49,930 nt of DNA from NCBI GenBank assembly GCA_937128505.1, contig CAKZMM010000068.1, forward strand, positions 1-49,930, given 5' to 3'. A model generated the notes under the pieces. The model had not been told where the DNA came from. It did not search any database and saw only the letters and a program-made list of their open reading frames with translations. The position numbers were made by a program, and so were the translations under genes. The DNA comes from an uncultured Thermogutta sp. Lineage in GTDB: Bacteria; Planctomycetota; Planctomycetia; Pirellulales; Thermoguttaceae. Below, piece after piece: positions 27,215 to 35,586 of this stretch; the first letter of the stretch is position 1; each line of letters opens with the position of its first letter.

Positions 27215-28891
27215 AATTTCCCCCCAATGATTCCGCGAATATCCATATTTACTCAAAAACGTACTTTTTCCACCCACCGCTGCACGAAAAGTCATTCCGG
27301 AGGCAGATCGGGGCCAGGAACCGATCGGAGACGATAACAACCCCCTCCCCGTCTTCTGAAAATCATCTTAAATCCTGGTGCTTGGAGTTTCAACCGGCGG
27401 CGTGCACTTTCGAATGGCCCAATACCCCCCATTTTGATGATAATTAACCCGAAGGAGGAACGAATTCTCGCTTTGTGAACTTCTAGCACGGGTTTTAATT
27501 GTGCGATCGGTCGCAATTCGGCAATCAGCCGCCGTAAGGAGGGAGATCTCGAAGCGCATCCAAGCATTTGTCACCAAAAAAACAGTACTCATTTATCCGA
27601 CAATTATTTATCCGAAAAGCCAATATTTGGAATGAGAAGTAATTAGGTCAGGAAAGGAGGTGAAAAAGCCTTATTTGACGATTGACTTCAGAATGTAGTC
27701 GAGACCACTTCGAAATCATTGAGGACGACTGCCGCGGCCAAGATTTATCATGCTTACCCAAGTTAGCATTCAGTAGCACCATTCCAAGACGTAGAAATCC
27801 GTAACCTTAATGCCTTCGAAAAAACTGGAGTCTCCTCACACGCGTGAAATGCGCATTAATGACCTTAATGGAAAATAAAAACACGAAGGGTTGTTCCCGC
27901 ACGCGGAGAGAGCGCTCCTGCTATCGAGCACAACCTTGGCGGCACCTATGGTTGTTCCCGCACGCGGAGAGAGCGCTCGACGATGAGCGTCAGCACTACG
28001 ACTAAAGAGGGGTTGTTCCCACAATCGGATGGCGCGCTCAGCGTTCCTACTACCCCAGGTCTCCCGCGATCAAAAGTCACGAAAATAGAAAGACTGTCGT
28101 CTGCCCTCATAGCCGCGAGTCGGTTTCGGATCCCCTAAGCCCCTCGGGCCGCGGGCAATGATCGGGTAAAACCAACCGGGCAGTTTCTCCGCAACCTCGC
28201 CCATTGATATGATATTTGCGGCACACACACGGTTAGCTTTTCGTGAAACCCGCATTCATGTTTCGACCCATCGCCCAAACGTTTGAGAGTGGGAGTCGCG
28301 CAGGCAGCTTTCCTGCTCGAGGTTGACGGGGGGAACGTTTCGGCTCTTCTGGATGTGTATTCTGTTACTGGGAGTTCTGCCCCCCCAACTCATTAACAAG
28401 CCAATTCAGCCCGCAGCATTTCTATACGCGCAAAGTTCCCCCTCACAAATCATCGAGCCCAAAACTCGGTGCTATCGTCCCCAACACCCGTGCACGGACT
28501 TTTTTTTGCGCCCTACGGACTCTTTTTGGGATTCAACCCCGTGCCGCGTTCCAGCTTCATAATGGTCCGAAATGCAAGAACCCTCAAATTTTCCCACACC
28601 CGCTTTTCCCACACCCGCGTGTTTCTTTTTCACTCGCTCCTGAAATGAGAGATTCGCCGTTCTAGCCGCCGGTTGAAATAGCCTTACCCCGAGTTTATGG
28701 TGTGAAAAATGGATTCTGCTAAGGTATACTTTTGCCAGTGACATCCGCAAAGAAGGTCCGACCTAAATCCAATCCGCCCAACCAGCCGTGATTTCCGGAA
28801 GGTTTTTAGCGATTAATGCGTGAAACCCACGCTTTTCCTTGCCGCAGGTTGCAGCCATCTGGGGATAGTGTGATTTTTGAGGAGGCCTAAC
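27215..28891. other. 1.7-kb intergenic holding a CRISPR array
   Basis: Apart from the CRISPR array, no gene is supported. A frame at 28323-28562 begins with a signal-peptide-like stretch but has no usable ribosome binding site and ends in unnatural sequence. A perfect 15-bp tandem, TTTTCCCACACCCGC twice, lies at 28589-28618. Confidence 0.45.
27828..28039. CRISPR. minimal CRISPR array, 29-bp repeats and 32-bp spacers
   Basis: Two identical 29-bp repeats at 27889-27917 and 27950-27978 (beginning GGTTGTTCCCGCACGCGG and ending GAGCGCTC) and a third, degenerate copy at 28011-28039 (23 of 29 matches; both ends kept, middle changed). Spacers are 27918-27949 and 27979-28010, each exactly 32 bp and unrelated to each other. 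A further, strongly decayed copy lies in phase at 27828-27856 (16 of 29, with CACGCG and GCGC aligned). Geometry is that of type I-E arrays and the GTTCCC start fits that class when read on the plus strand. The sequence before the first good repeat is AT-rich and could instead be a leader. No cas gene is in the window, so it is an orphan array or depends on cas genes elsewhere. Confidence 0.85.
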
Positions 28892-29671
28892 ATGCTGAGT
28901 AGCAACTGCATAAGGCGTCTTATGATAGGCGCGCTCCTGATCGCAATTGCGGGAGGGTCGTCCGTCCCTTGGCAAAACGCGGCTTTTGCCCAAGAAAAAG
29001 AGCCGCCCAAGGTTCGCATCCTATTGACCATCGGTGGGCACGGCTTTGAGGAAGAGCCGTTTTACCAAATGTTCGCCGCGATGCCCGGTGTCACTTACCG
29101 CATAGCGAATCTCCCCCGCGATGCCGCTTTGCTCAAGCCCCCGCTGCGGCAGGAGGTTGATTGCCTGGTGATGTACGACATGGTTCGCGAAATCCCGCCC
29201 GAATGCCAGGCAAGCTTCTTGGAGTTGCTGCGTCAGGGAATCGGCGTCGTATCACTTCACCATAACCTGGGGGCGCATCCAGGTTGGGAAGAATTCCGCA
29301 GGATCATCGGCGGCAAATTCATGCTCGAGCCCGGGGTGATTGACGGCCGGTCGTATGCCCAAACTCCTTGGTCCCACGGGGAGCATCTGAAGATCCAAGT
29401 GGTCGATCGTGATCACCCCATCACTCAGGGGGTAGGGGATTTCGAGATTCATGATGAAACTTACGGGATTTTCTACACGGCCCCCAATATTCACGTCCTT
29501 TTGAAAACCGATCATCCGAAGAATAACCCGATCCTCGCTTGGACAACCGAGTACGCCGCAAGTCGCGTGGTTTACCTTCAGCTCGGGCACGACCGCGGTG
29601 CCTACGAAAATCCGAATTACTGCAAGTTGCTCTACCAAGCAATCCTTTGGGCCAGCGGAGTCAAACCATGA
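28892..29671 (+). CDS. exported ThuA-domain protein
   Basis: ThuA-like (class I glutamine-amidotransferase fold) protein, a family linked to trehalose and other sugar use and very common in planctomycetes, with no firmly known reaction. A signal peptide covers residues 1-32 (LMIGALLIAIAGGSSVPWQNAAFA). The domain follows: VRILLTIGGHGFEEEPFYQM, DCLVMYDMV, GVVSLHHNLGAHPGWEEF, ILAWTTEYAASRVVYLQLGHD. The usual ThuA His-rich motifs are present. The ATG at 28892 has GAGGAGG 6 bases upstream; a TTG 15 bases earlier is not the start. Its stop overlaps the next start (ATGA), so the two genes are translationally coupled and both products are exported, suggesting they act on the same substrate. Confidence 0.9.
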   Translation: MLSSNCIRRLMIGALLIAIAGGSSVPWQNAAFAQEKEPPKVRILLTIGGHGFEEEPFYQMFAAMPGVTYRIANLPRDAALLKPPLRQEVDCLVMYDMVREIPPECQASFLELLRQGIGVVSLHHNLGAHPGWEEFRRIIGGKFMLEPGVIDGRSYAQTPWSHGEHLKIQVVDRDHPITQGVGDFEIHDETYGIFYTAPNIHVLLKTDHPKNNPILAWTTEYAASRVVYLQLGHDRGAYENPNYCKLLYQAILWASGVKP

Positions 29672-31014
29672 GCTTCTCACAGCATCCCGCCCCGGTAAGT
29701 TTCGGTTCTCGATACTCTCGGCGCACGTGGTTGAAATGCTTGGGAGGCGCAGTGATCCCGGCAGCCGTGGGGATCGGTCTCGGCTCGCGGCATAGCTCGC
29801 TGGGTCAGGCGCCCACGCCGAAAGGGGGCTGGCTACCCGGGATCCTCGGCGCACAAGAGCGCAACCCCGAGCCCGCATCGTCGGTCGTTCGAGTTCGTCA
29901 GATAACCCGCGGGCCAAAGCATCATTGGTTCGGGTATTACGATAAGTGGCAATTCGACCCATCCGGGCGATTTGCCCTGGGAATGGAAGTGGACTTTGAG
30001 CATCGCTCCCCCCGACCGGATGATGTGATCAAAATCGGGATGGTTGATCTTCATGAGGGTGACAAGTGGATCGACTTGGACCGCAGCTCGGCCTGGTGCT
30101 GGCAACAGGGGTGTATGTTGCAATGGTTGCCCGGTTCCGAGAGCCAGATCATTTGGAACGATCGTCAGAACGATCAGTATGTAGCCCACATTTTGGATGT
30201 GGCCACGGGCCAAAAACGAACGATCCCGCACCCGATTTATGCGGTTAGTCCGGATGGCGGTTGGGCGATCTCGACCGATTTCCGCCGGTTGAACGACGTG
30301 CGACCGGGGTATGGTTACGCGGGTATCCCGGATCCACATGCCGACGAATTAGCGCCGAAAGAATCCGGCATTTTTTGGATCGATTTGGTCACCGGAGACG
30401 CGAGGTTAATCATCTCCTTGGCCGAAATTTCGCAAATCCCCTTTCCGCACGGTGATTTATCCCGCGCTAAACACTGGTTCAATCATTTGCTGGTCAATCC
30501 GGACGGTACCCGGTTCGTCTTTTTGCATCGGTGGCGTGAACCGGGGGTTCCGCGGTTTCTGACGCGGATGATCACCGCCAAACCGGATGGATCCGATCTA
30601 AGAATCTTGGACGATTGCGGGGTTACGTCGCATTTCAATTGGCGCGATGCCCAACACATCTTGGCGTGGTCGCTGCGCGATCCGGCGGGATTCTACCTTT
30701 TTGAAGATCAGCCCGGTGGGAAGGTCGAATTGGTTTACGCCGAACGCGATGGGCACTGTTCCTACCTGCCAGGAGGCGAGTGGATCGTCTGCGATACTTA
30801 CCCCGACACCAAGCGGCTCCAGCATGTCTACCTGTACCATGTGGCGACGCGACGGCGAGTGGAGTTAGGAAGCTTCTTGTCGCCGAATGAGTACCAGGGC
30901 GAATGGCGTTGCGACACGCATCCGCGCATTGGCCGCGACGGCAGGTGCGTCTGTATCGATTCACCCCACACCGGCGAGGGTCGGCAAATGTTCCTTTTAA
31001 GTTTCGATCTGTAA
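29668..31014 (+). CDS. Tat-exported beta-propeller protein
   Basis: A twin-arginine signal is clear: SRYSRRTWLKCLGGAVIPAA at about residues 12-31. The mature part looks like a six- or seven-bladed TolB/oligogalacturonate-lyase-type propeller with blades such as GYYDKWQFDPSGRFALGMEV, YAVSPDGGWAISTDFRRL, HLLVNPDGTRFVFLHRW and ERDGHCSYLPGGEWIVCDTY, plus conserved His and Asp residues (KHHWFGYYDKW, HFNWRD, DGHCSY, DTHP) that could bind metal or sugar. Tat export suggests folding with a cofactor in the cytoplasm. The activity is not known; oligogalacturonate lyase is one possibility, not shown. The start ATG at 29668 overlaps the ThuA stop by four bases; earlier in-frame starts would lie inside the ThuA gene. 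Confidence 0.85.
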   Translation: MSFSQHPAPVSFGSRYSRRTWLKCLGGAVIPAAVGIGLGSRHSSLGQAPTPKGGWLPGILGAQERNPEPASSVVRVRQITRGPKHHWFGYYDKWQFDPSGRFALGMEVDFEHRSPRPDDVIKIGMVDLHEGDKWIDLDRSSAWCWQQGCMLQWLPGSESQIIWNDRQNDQYVAHILDVATGQKRTIPHPIYAVSPDGGWAISTDFRRLNDVRPGYGYAGIPDPHADELAPKESGIFWIDLVTGDARLIISLAEISQIPFPHGDLSRAKHWFNHLLVNPDGTRFVFLHRWREPGVPRFLTRMITAKPDGSDLRILDDCGVTSHFNWRDAQHILAWSLRDPAGFYLFEDQPGGKVELVYAERDGHCSYLPGGEWIVCDTYPDTKRLQHVYLYHVATRRRVELGSFLSPNEYQGEWRCDTHPRIGRDGRCVCIDSPHTGEGRQMFLLSFDL

Positions 31015-31644
31015 ATGGGTTATTGAGTTTACGTATTGATTTGACCTTTTGTAAAAGCAAAGCTCCGGGCTTCGATTGAAAACGGTCTAAAGGCGGGTCA
31101 ATAGGCGCACGAACGCCCCGGTAATCAACTTCAGCGTCCCCGGTTATCGACCCTGCAAATCGACGTGCTCCCCTATCACAGCTGCTGGCAAAAATTTAGA
31201 AATTCTGAGGCGCGGGTGACTGACTGGTACCGTGGAGGCGTTCGAACCGACTTTTCGCGGTCACGGGAGAAAGAAGAGCTCAACGGATGCCGGGATAAGT
31301 GAAGTCTAAACGCCTCGCGAACGGATTGCCGACGGGCTTCTGGTGCGGCTGCTTCCGAACATAAAATTAAAATTCTCGACCCTCCGAAAAAGTTGCCGCG
31401 TAAACTAAAGGCGCCGTTTAAATTCTTCTCTAGTGCCCTTCTTTCGCTTCGCACTGTCCTTTTGCCTGTGTCCGGACGATTCTAGGATCAAGCCTCCACG
31501 CAGAGCCGCAGGGACAAAGAAACTGAAGCTACCCGCTAGTCAACCTTTTAAGCCCGTGCCTTTGGTGACGGATCACGAGAGATTTCTCATCGCGGCTTAA
31601 CAAGGGGGGAAAATCAATCGAAGAAAACAACTGATGAGGGGATT

Positions 31645-31773
31645 TCCGGTTTTTATCCGGATGCGATTGATGTTTTTCCGATTCCTGGCTCAAGGAATCG
31701 TATTAAACTTGTATTGAGGGGGTAATGGGAAAGTCGTAAACGCGTAAAGCAGGTTCATCTCCGACCCCCTCAA
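31645..31773 (+). ncRNA. candidate structured RNA with three hairpins
   Basis: Hairpins: TCCGG/CCGGA (31645-31661), CGATTCC/GGAATCG (31679-31700, 7 bp perfect), and TTGAGGGGGT/ACCCCCTCAA (31714-31723 with 31764-31773, 10 bp perfect, 40-base loop). They sit about 300 bases before a 78-aa gene. No known RNA family is recognised; function and strand are guesses. Confidence 0.3.
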
Positions 31774-32015
31774 ACCGGTTTAATCTTCTTTATTAAATTG
31801 TGCTCCAAAGCTCAGTATATACACAGATTTTATGACTGTTGTTAATGTTTACTTCCGGCTCGAAACACTCTTAAAAACGACCATAAACTTATCAAATTAG
31901 TCGGATTTTTGATTCAGAAATTTATTTTTTGTTCGCTTGAACTACTCAACCGGCCAAGTTTCGCTAGGTATGAGCCGTTTTTGCGGAATTGCTCAACTAC
32001 CTTATCCTTATTTTT

Positions 32016-32060
32016 GGTAGCGCAACATTACTAATGTTTTCGGTATTGCAACATTACTAA
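32016..32060 (+). promoter_or_regulatory. paired 19-bp operator-like repeats
   Basis: GGTAGCGCAACATTACTAA (32016-32034) and GGTATTGCAACATTACTAA (32042-32060) differ at two positions and lie 26 bp apart. The first also forms the palindrome AACATTACTAATGTT (32024-32038). The second copy runs straight into the ribosome binding site GGGGGGAG, so a bound protein or RNA fold here would block translation or transcription of the next gene. It could be autoregulation by the encoded zinc-ribbon protein. Confidence 0.6.
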
Positions 32061-32071
32061 GGGGGGAGCCG

Positions 32072-32308
32072 ATGGAATTTGCAGCTTTCGACACGGTGTC
32101 CGAGCCACCGGCTGAACGAGAGGTACCACAAGCGTTAGTCGGGCGGCCGTTTATCGGGGTACACTACCGCTGCTGCGGAGTTTATAGCCGGGTGTACATC
32201 AACCGGCGCGGGACCGCTTACGAAGGCCGCTGTCCCAAGTGTGCTCGCTCGATTCGGATAAAAATCGACCCCCGCGGAACCGATTGCCGTTTTTTCGAGG
32301 CTCTCTAA
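32072..32308 (+). CDS. small zinc-ribbon protein, 78 aa
   Basis: A 78-residue protein with four cysteines in two pairs, HYRCCGVYSRVYINRRG at about 28-44 and RCPKCARSIRIKID at about 52-65, as in a zinc ribbon or rubredoxin-like knuckle. Small proteins with this pattern (FIGV..CCGVY.RVY.N..GTAY.GRCPKC) are, as I recall, found widely in planctomycetes with no known role. AAGGGGGGAG lies 4 bases before the ATG. It stands alone with long spacers on both sides, and the doubled operator-like repeat before it suggests tight control. It may bind nucleic acid or serve as an electron-transfer protein; neither can be shown. Confidence 0.8.
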   Translation: MEFAAFDTVSEPPAEREVPQALVGRPFIGVHYRCCGVYSRVYINRRGTAYEGRCPKCARSIRIKIDPRGTDCRFFEAL

Positions 32309-32886
32309 ACTTCTAATTTTCCGAGGTTTCGCTACCGGCGCGCTTCCACACCCACACGCGTAGCCCCTACCAGCCCATCCGGGCAGACGGACGCCCTGGC
32401 GCAGATTTCTTGAAGGACACTCGGCCCTTCACCCCAACAAGGTGCTGATATCCTTTCCCGGTAAACGCTTTGCAATTTTGTTTCGGCTTAAGGAGCTTCA
32501 GAGCTGCAACCGAAGTCCGAAAAGGCCACAATCATATATTGATTACTAACGTATGCCAGTTACGGAAAGGCAAGTGATGGCGAGTTAGCTTCGCCCTGGC
32601 TTATGAGCGCGTGTCAGCTTTGCCCGGCTGAAACGAGTGTGCCAGAATTCGCCTCGTTTAAAAAGAGATCGAGGAAAATCCTAGTGATCCGACCCAGGAG
32701 CCAGTTTCGCTGCCGCGCCGAAAAGTCAACGCCGAATCGACGCGAAGGAGCTACCCGACGTCGCGTTCACTAGAAGGCGCACTCAAAAGAAAGTAGCCAT
32801 CCACTTGGCCATGGTGCAAGCCGCTTCGCCATGGCCGAAAGATGAAGATTAGACCTCCGAGGTCCCCACAACACCCAATCTTTGCA
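32309..32886. other. intergenic
   Basis: No gene. A perfect 8-bp inverted repeat GGCCATGG / CCATGGCC (32807-32814 and 32829-32836) lies about 50 bases past the stop of the DksA-like gene and may mark its transcript end. Confidence 0.4.
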
Positions 32887-33339
32887 CTAGGAGACATCGA
32901 CCTCCAAGTCATTGATCGTGATGTCGATGTCTCGGGGCTCGGCGTCGACAAGCCTACTCCAGTCGACCTCCTGCCGCTGGGTGCCCACCTCGCGCTCCAA
33001 TTGCCGCTGGCAATGGACGCAAAGTGTGGCATAAGGTAGCGCGTATAACCGAGCCAAAGGGATGTCGCATCCACACTCTTCGCAGACGCCGTACTGACCC
33101 TGCCGCATCCGTTCCAAAGCCTTTTCAATTCGGGCCAATTCGCGACTTTCGACCTCGGCCAGCTGGGAGGTGATTTCATCTTGGACGGAGTCCAACGCGA
33201 AATCCACCACATCCCCACCGGACCGCGAACCAAGCTCCCGAAGAAGGCTCAAATCCCCGGCCAACGCACGACGCAAAGCTTCGCGGCGCTTCAACAGGAC
33301 CTCACGCATGTTGCTGATAGCTTGCTTGCGACTCTTCAT
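32887..33339 (-). CDS. DksA/TraR-family zinc-finger protein
   Basis: 150-aa member of the DksA/TraR C4 zinc-finger family, whose founding members bind the RNA polymerase secondary channel and tune transcription initiation. The N-terminal two-thirds form a predicted coiled coil (LLKRREALRRALAGDLSLLR ... EITSQLAEVESRELARIEKA); the zinc finger CEECGCDI...CVHCQR has all four Cys. The coil tip carries Asp residues (GGDVVDFALD), similar in spirit to DksA, but I cannot say that ppGpp-type function is kept. A 35-residue acidic tail follows (VDWSRLVDAEPRDIDITIND). GGAAGG is close before the ATG. Monocistronic. Confidence 0.9.
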   Translation of the reverse strand: MKSRKQAISNMREVLLKRREALRRALAGDLSLLRELGSRSGGDVVDFALDSVQDEITSQLAEVESRELARIEKALERMRQGQYGVCEECGCDIPLARLYALPYATLCVHCQRQLEREVGTQRQEVDWSRLVDAEPRDIDITINDLEVDVS

Positions 33340-35586
33340 GGCTCCTTCCAGAACTCCGACGTTGGCCGCCTTGAAGGATTGCCCCCCTTCTCAGCCTTGC
33401 CGTTTCGAAGCTCTTCTGCTCCTCCTTTCTAGCTCTGAAGGTTAACCGACCCCAAAACTCCCAAACCACAAGTTACGTTAGTAAGCGAAGGAAACGTCTC
33501 AGGTTGCCTCCGCTAATTGTTGGCTCCTCATCTCGGGCAAATGCCCCGATTAAAGACGCTGCCACTAAGTCCCTCTCGCCCATATCTTTCCTTGAGAGCG
33601 GAATTATCCGGAACTTTACGAAGGAAACTTATCTAGCCCGCTTTACCCACCCGGCAAAGAACTTATGTACAGGTCAGCTTAGTTAGATAAATTCCCTGAT
33701 GTCCCACAACCCAACTATAGTACGTTTCCACCAGCCGCGAGGTCACAATAATTCGTAAATTTTTCGGCACTGGCCATTCGTCCGATTCCGGGACTACCGA
33801 TTCAATCGAATATTCGGCAGATAGGGGCTCCCTTCTTCGCTCTTAATTCGCCGGGGAATTTTGCTCAGCAAATTCGGAGGCGAACCCAGCTCACAATCTC
33901 CGGAACAACTTGCCATGAACTCTCTATGAATCTTTCGCAACTACCGCGCAAAAGTTTAGCTGGATCAACCGCGATTCTTGCGTACATTGCAATTTCGGGG
34001 ACCGTGTATCAAGAACACTCCAAGTGGAGCGGTGAAAAAGTTACTGTATTCCCCGTAATACTTCATTCTCCGTAATACTTTTCGATGTTACGCTGCTCTG
34101 ATCCTCACCAAGGTCAACTAACTTCGGCGATCTTTCGAGGAAGGGGCCCCTTTTTTGCAAGGCGCTAAAAAGCCGGAAATCTGACTGGGAATCTGAAAAA
34201 AGTTCGTTTTCCGAACTATTTGACATGCATTGCTTAAGGCTTCTACCATGCCTTGCTCAAGGCTTGCACCGTTTAATGGAAAACTTGCTTCATGAGAAAA
34301 ATGAGTCTACGCCCTTACCGGCCAAGAGATGCTCATTTGCCCTGGAGGTAAGAAGTCAAGCGCGTAGCCCCAAAACAAACCGACGGCAATAGAGGATACC
34401 CGCATCTCAGCATCCCTTTTTGCGGGCAAGGCTAATTCCCGCGTTCCTTTTCCTTGATTCTTCGGCCGGATTATGGTTTCACCGGATAATGGTCTTGCTT
34501 CTGGATTAACGGCGTTTGCATCCCACGGAGCCAACTGCCAAACCAACTCCTAGATTCGTAGGAATTACCTCCATTACTGCCCCAGGATTTGCTCGATTCA
34601 TTTGGAGCACTGGGGGCGGTTTTTTAAATCCAAACCTGCGGATGCTGATCGCTTCCGCCCTCACAGAGGGCAATCGCATGTCTACCGGATTGATCCGCGC
34701 GGAAACTTTGCAAACTTCGATCCACCGTAGCGATACCTCCGAGCCCAAGTGCACGCGGGTAACGTCGCTGTCATCGCCGCCAGGAAGCAATCCACCAGCC
34801 AAGCTTATAAGCGCGGCCTATGCCAGTCTCGGCAGATGCTCCGGCGACAATATGAGTTTCCTATGTGAAAGCCGTGAGTTTTCGGAGGCGGAAAACCCGC
34901 CTGGAACCCGAAAGAATAGTGACCGAATAGCTAGGCCATCCAAGTTCCTGAACCCAATGCCGTCCTCGCCCCCGAAAAGATTTGCGAAAGTTGTAATGCG
35001 ATAATCGTCAAAACCGGCAGAATTCTGAGACCTTTTTCCCTGGTATTTCCGAGGCCGCCGTCGTACTGTGCCCTGACCCCCAATTTTGGCGAGCGATAAC
35101 CCATCACAACCGTAGATTATCATTAAACTTGTAATCTCAGTAATTTTGAGTTTATGGGGGTGTCAATCCCTCCGAAATTTTGCTTATTTGCCGACGAATT
35201 TCAGTACGATCGCAAGCCTTTTTGCTCATCCGATCTTTGACTACCAGCATTCCGCGGAGTAGTAGTTGGTGAGGCAGTCTGGTGTTTGCGAAATGTCCGC
35301 TGCTCGGGGATCATCACACTGGCGATCGGCACACTTTTCGCCGAGGGCGATGCCAACGGCGCTCCACAAAATGGATGGCTTTTGGCGAGTCGGTCGACTG
35401 GACAGGATCGGTTGACGAGGTCGGATGCGTTCCGGGAGGTGCGCAAACTACTTGGTAGGCGGGGAATGCCCACCCGCAAGTTTTTTAGCACGAATACAAC
35501 GGCTGTTTTACGTCAACCAAAACTGAGACCGGGTAGTCAACCCCCGAAAATTTTTACAAAATATCCCTATATCTACAAGATTAGTA
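33340..35586. other. 2.2-kb intergenic, short tandem repeats, possible decayed ORF
   Basis: Nothing convincing. ATTCYCCGTAATACTT is repeated at 34048 and 34065. A 23-bp unit starting CATGCATTGCTTAAGGC is repeated in tandem at 34224-34246 and 34247-34269 (four changes), and its second copy contains the hairpin GCCTTG-CT-CAAGGC. Minus-strand frame 35123-34506 is open except for one stop at 34818 and has fairly protein-like content; it may be a dead gene, but I recognise no family. Confidence 0.4.
34224..34269. repeat. 23-bp tandem repeat, two copies
   Basis: CATGCATTGCTTAAGGCTTC and CATGCCTTGCTCAAGGCTTG begin the two adjacent units. No gene boundary is near, so it is probably a replication-slippage product or regulatory remnant. 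Confidence 0.55.

Larger units (their letters stand above)
31015..32071. other. intergenic with candidate structured leader
   Basis: No gene. From 31645 to 31773 three hairpins follow each other, and the sequence after 31780 becomes AT-rich, as a promoter would. Paired 19-bp repeats abut the ribosome binding site of the next gene. Confidence 0.45.

Noticed and set aside
27836-28024. 62-aa minus-strand frame across the CRISPR array
   Set aside because: It is the translation of the repeats and spacers, with repeated residues caused by the 61-bp unit; no ribosome binding site.
28323-28562. 79-aa frame with a signal-peptide-like start
   Set aside because: Start would be TTG with no proper Shine-Dalgarno spacing and the later part is not protein-like.
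31235-31260. GCGTTCGAACCGAC, resembling a T-loop
   Set aside because: The flanking bases do not form a T-stem and no other tRNA arms are present on either strand.
34506-35123. Minus-strand frames that could form one gene with a single stop, and a 162-aa plus-strand frame over the same bases
   Set aside because: Both strands look equally plausible, no family is recognised and no ribosome binding site is seen; only noted as possible decayed DNA.
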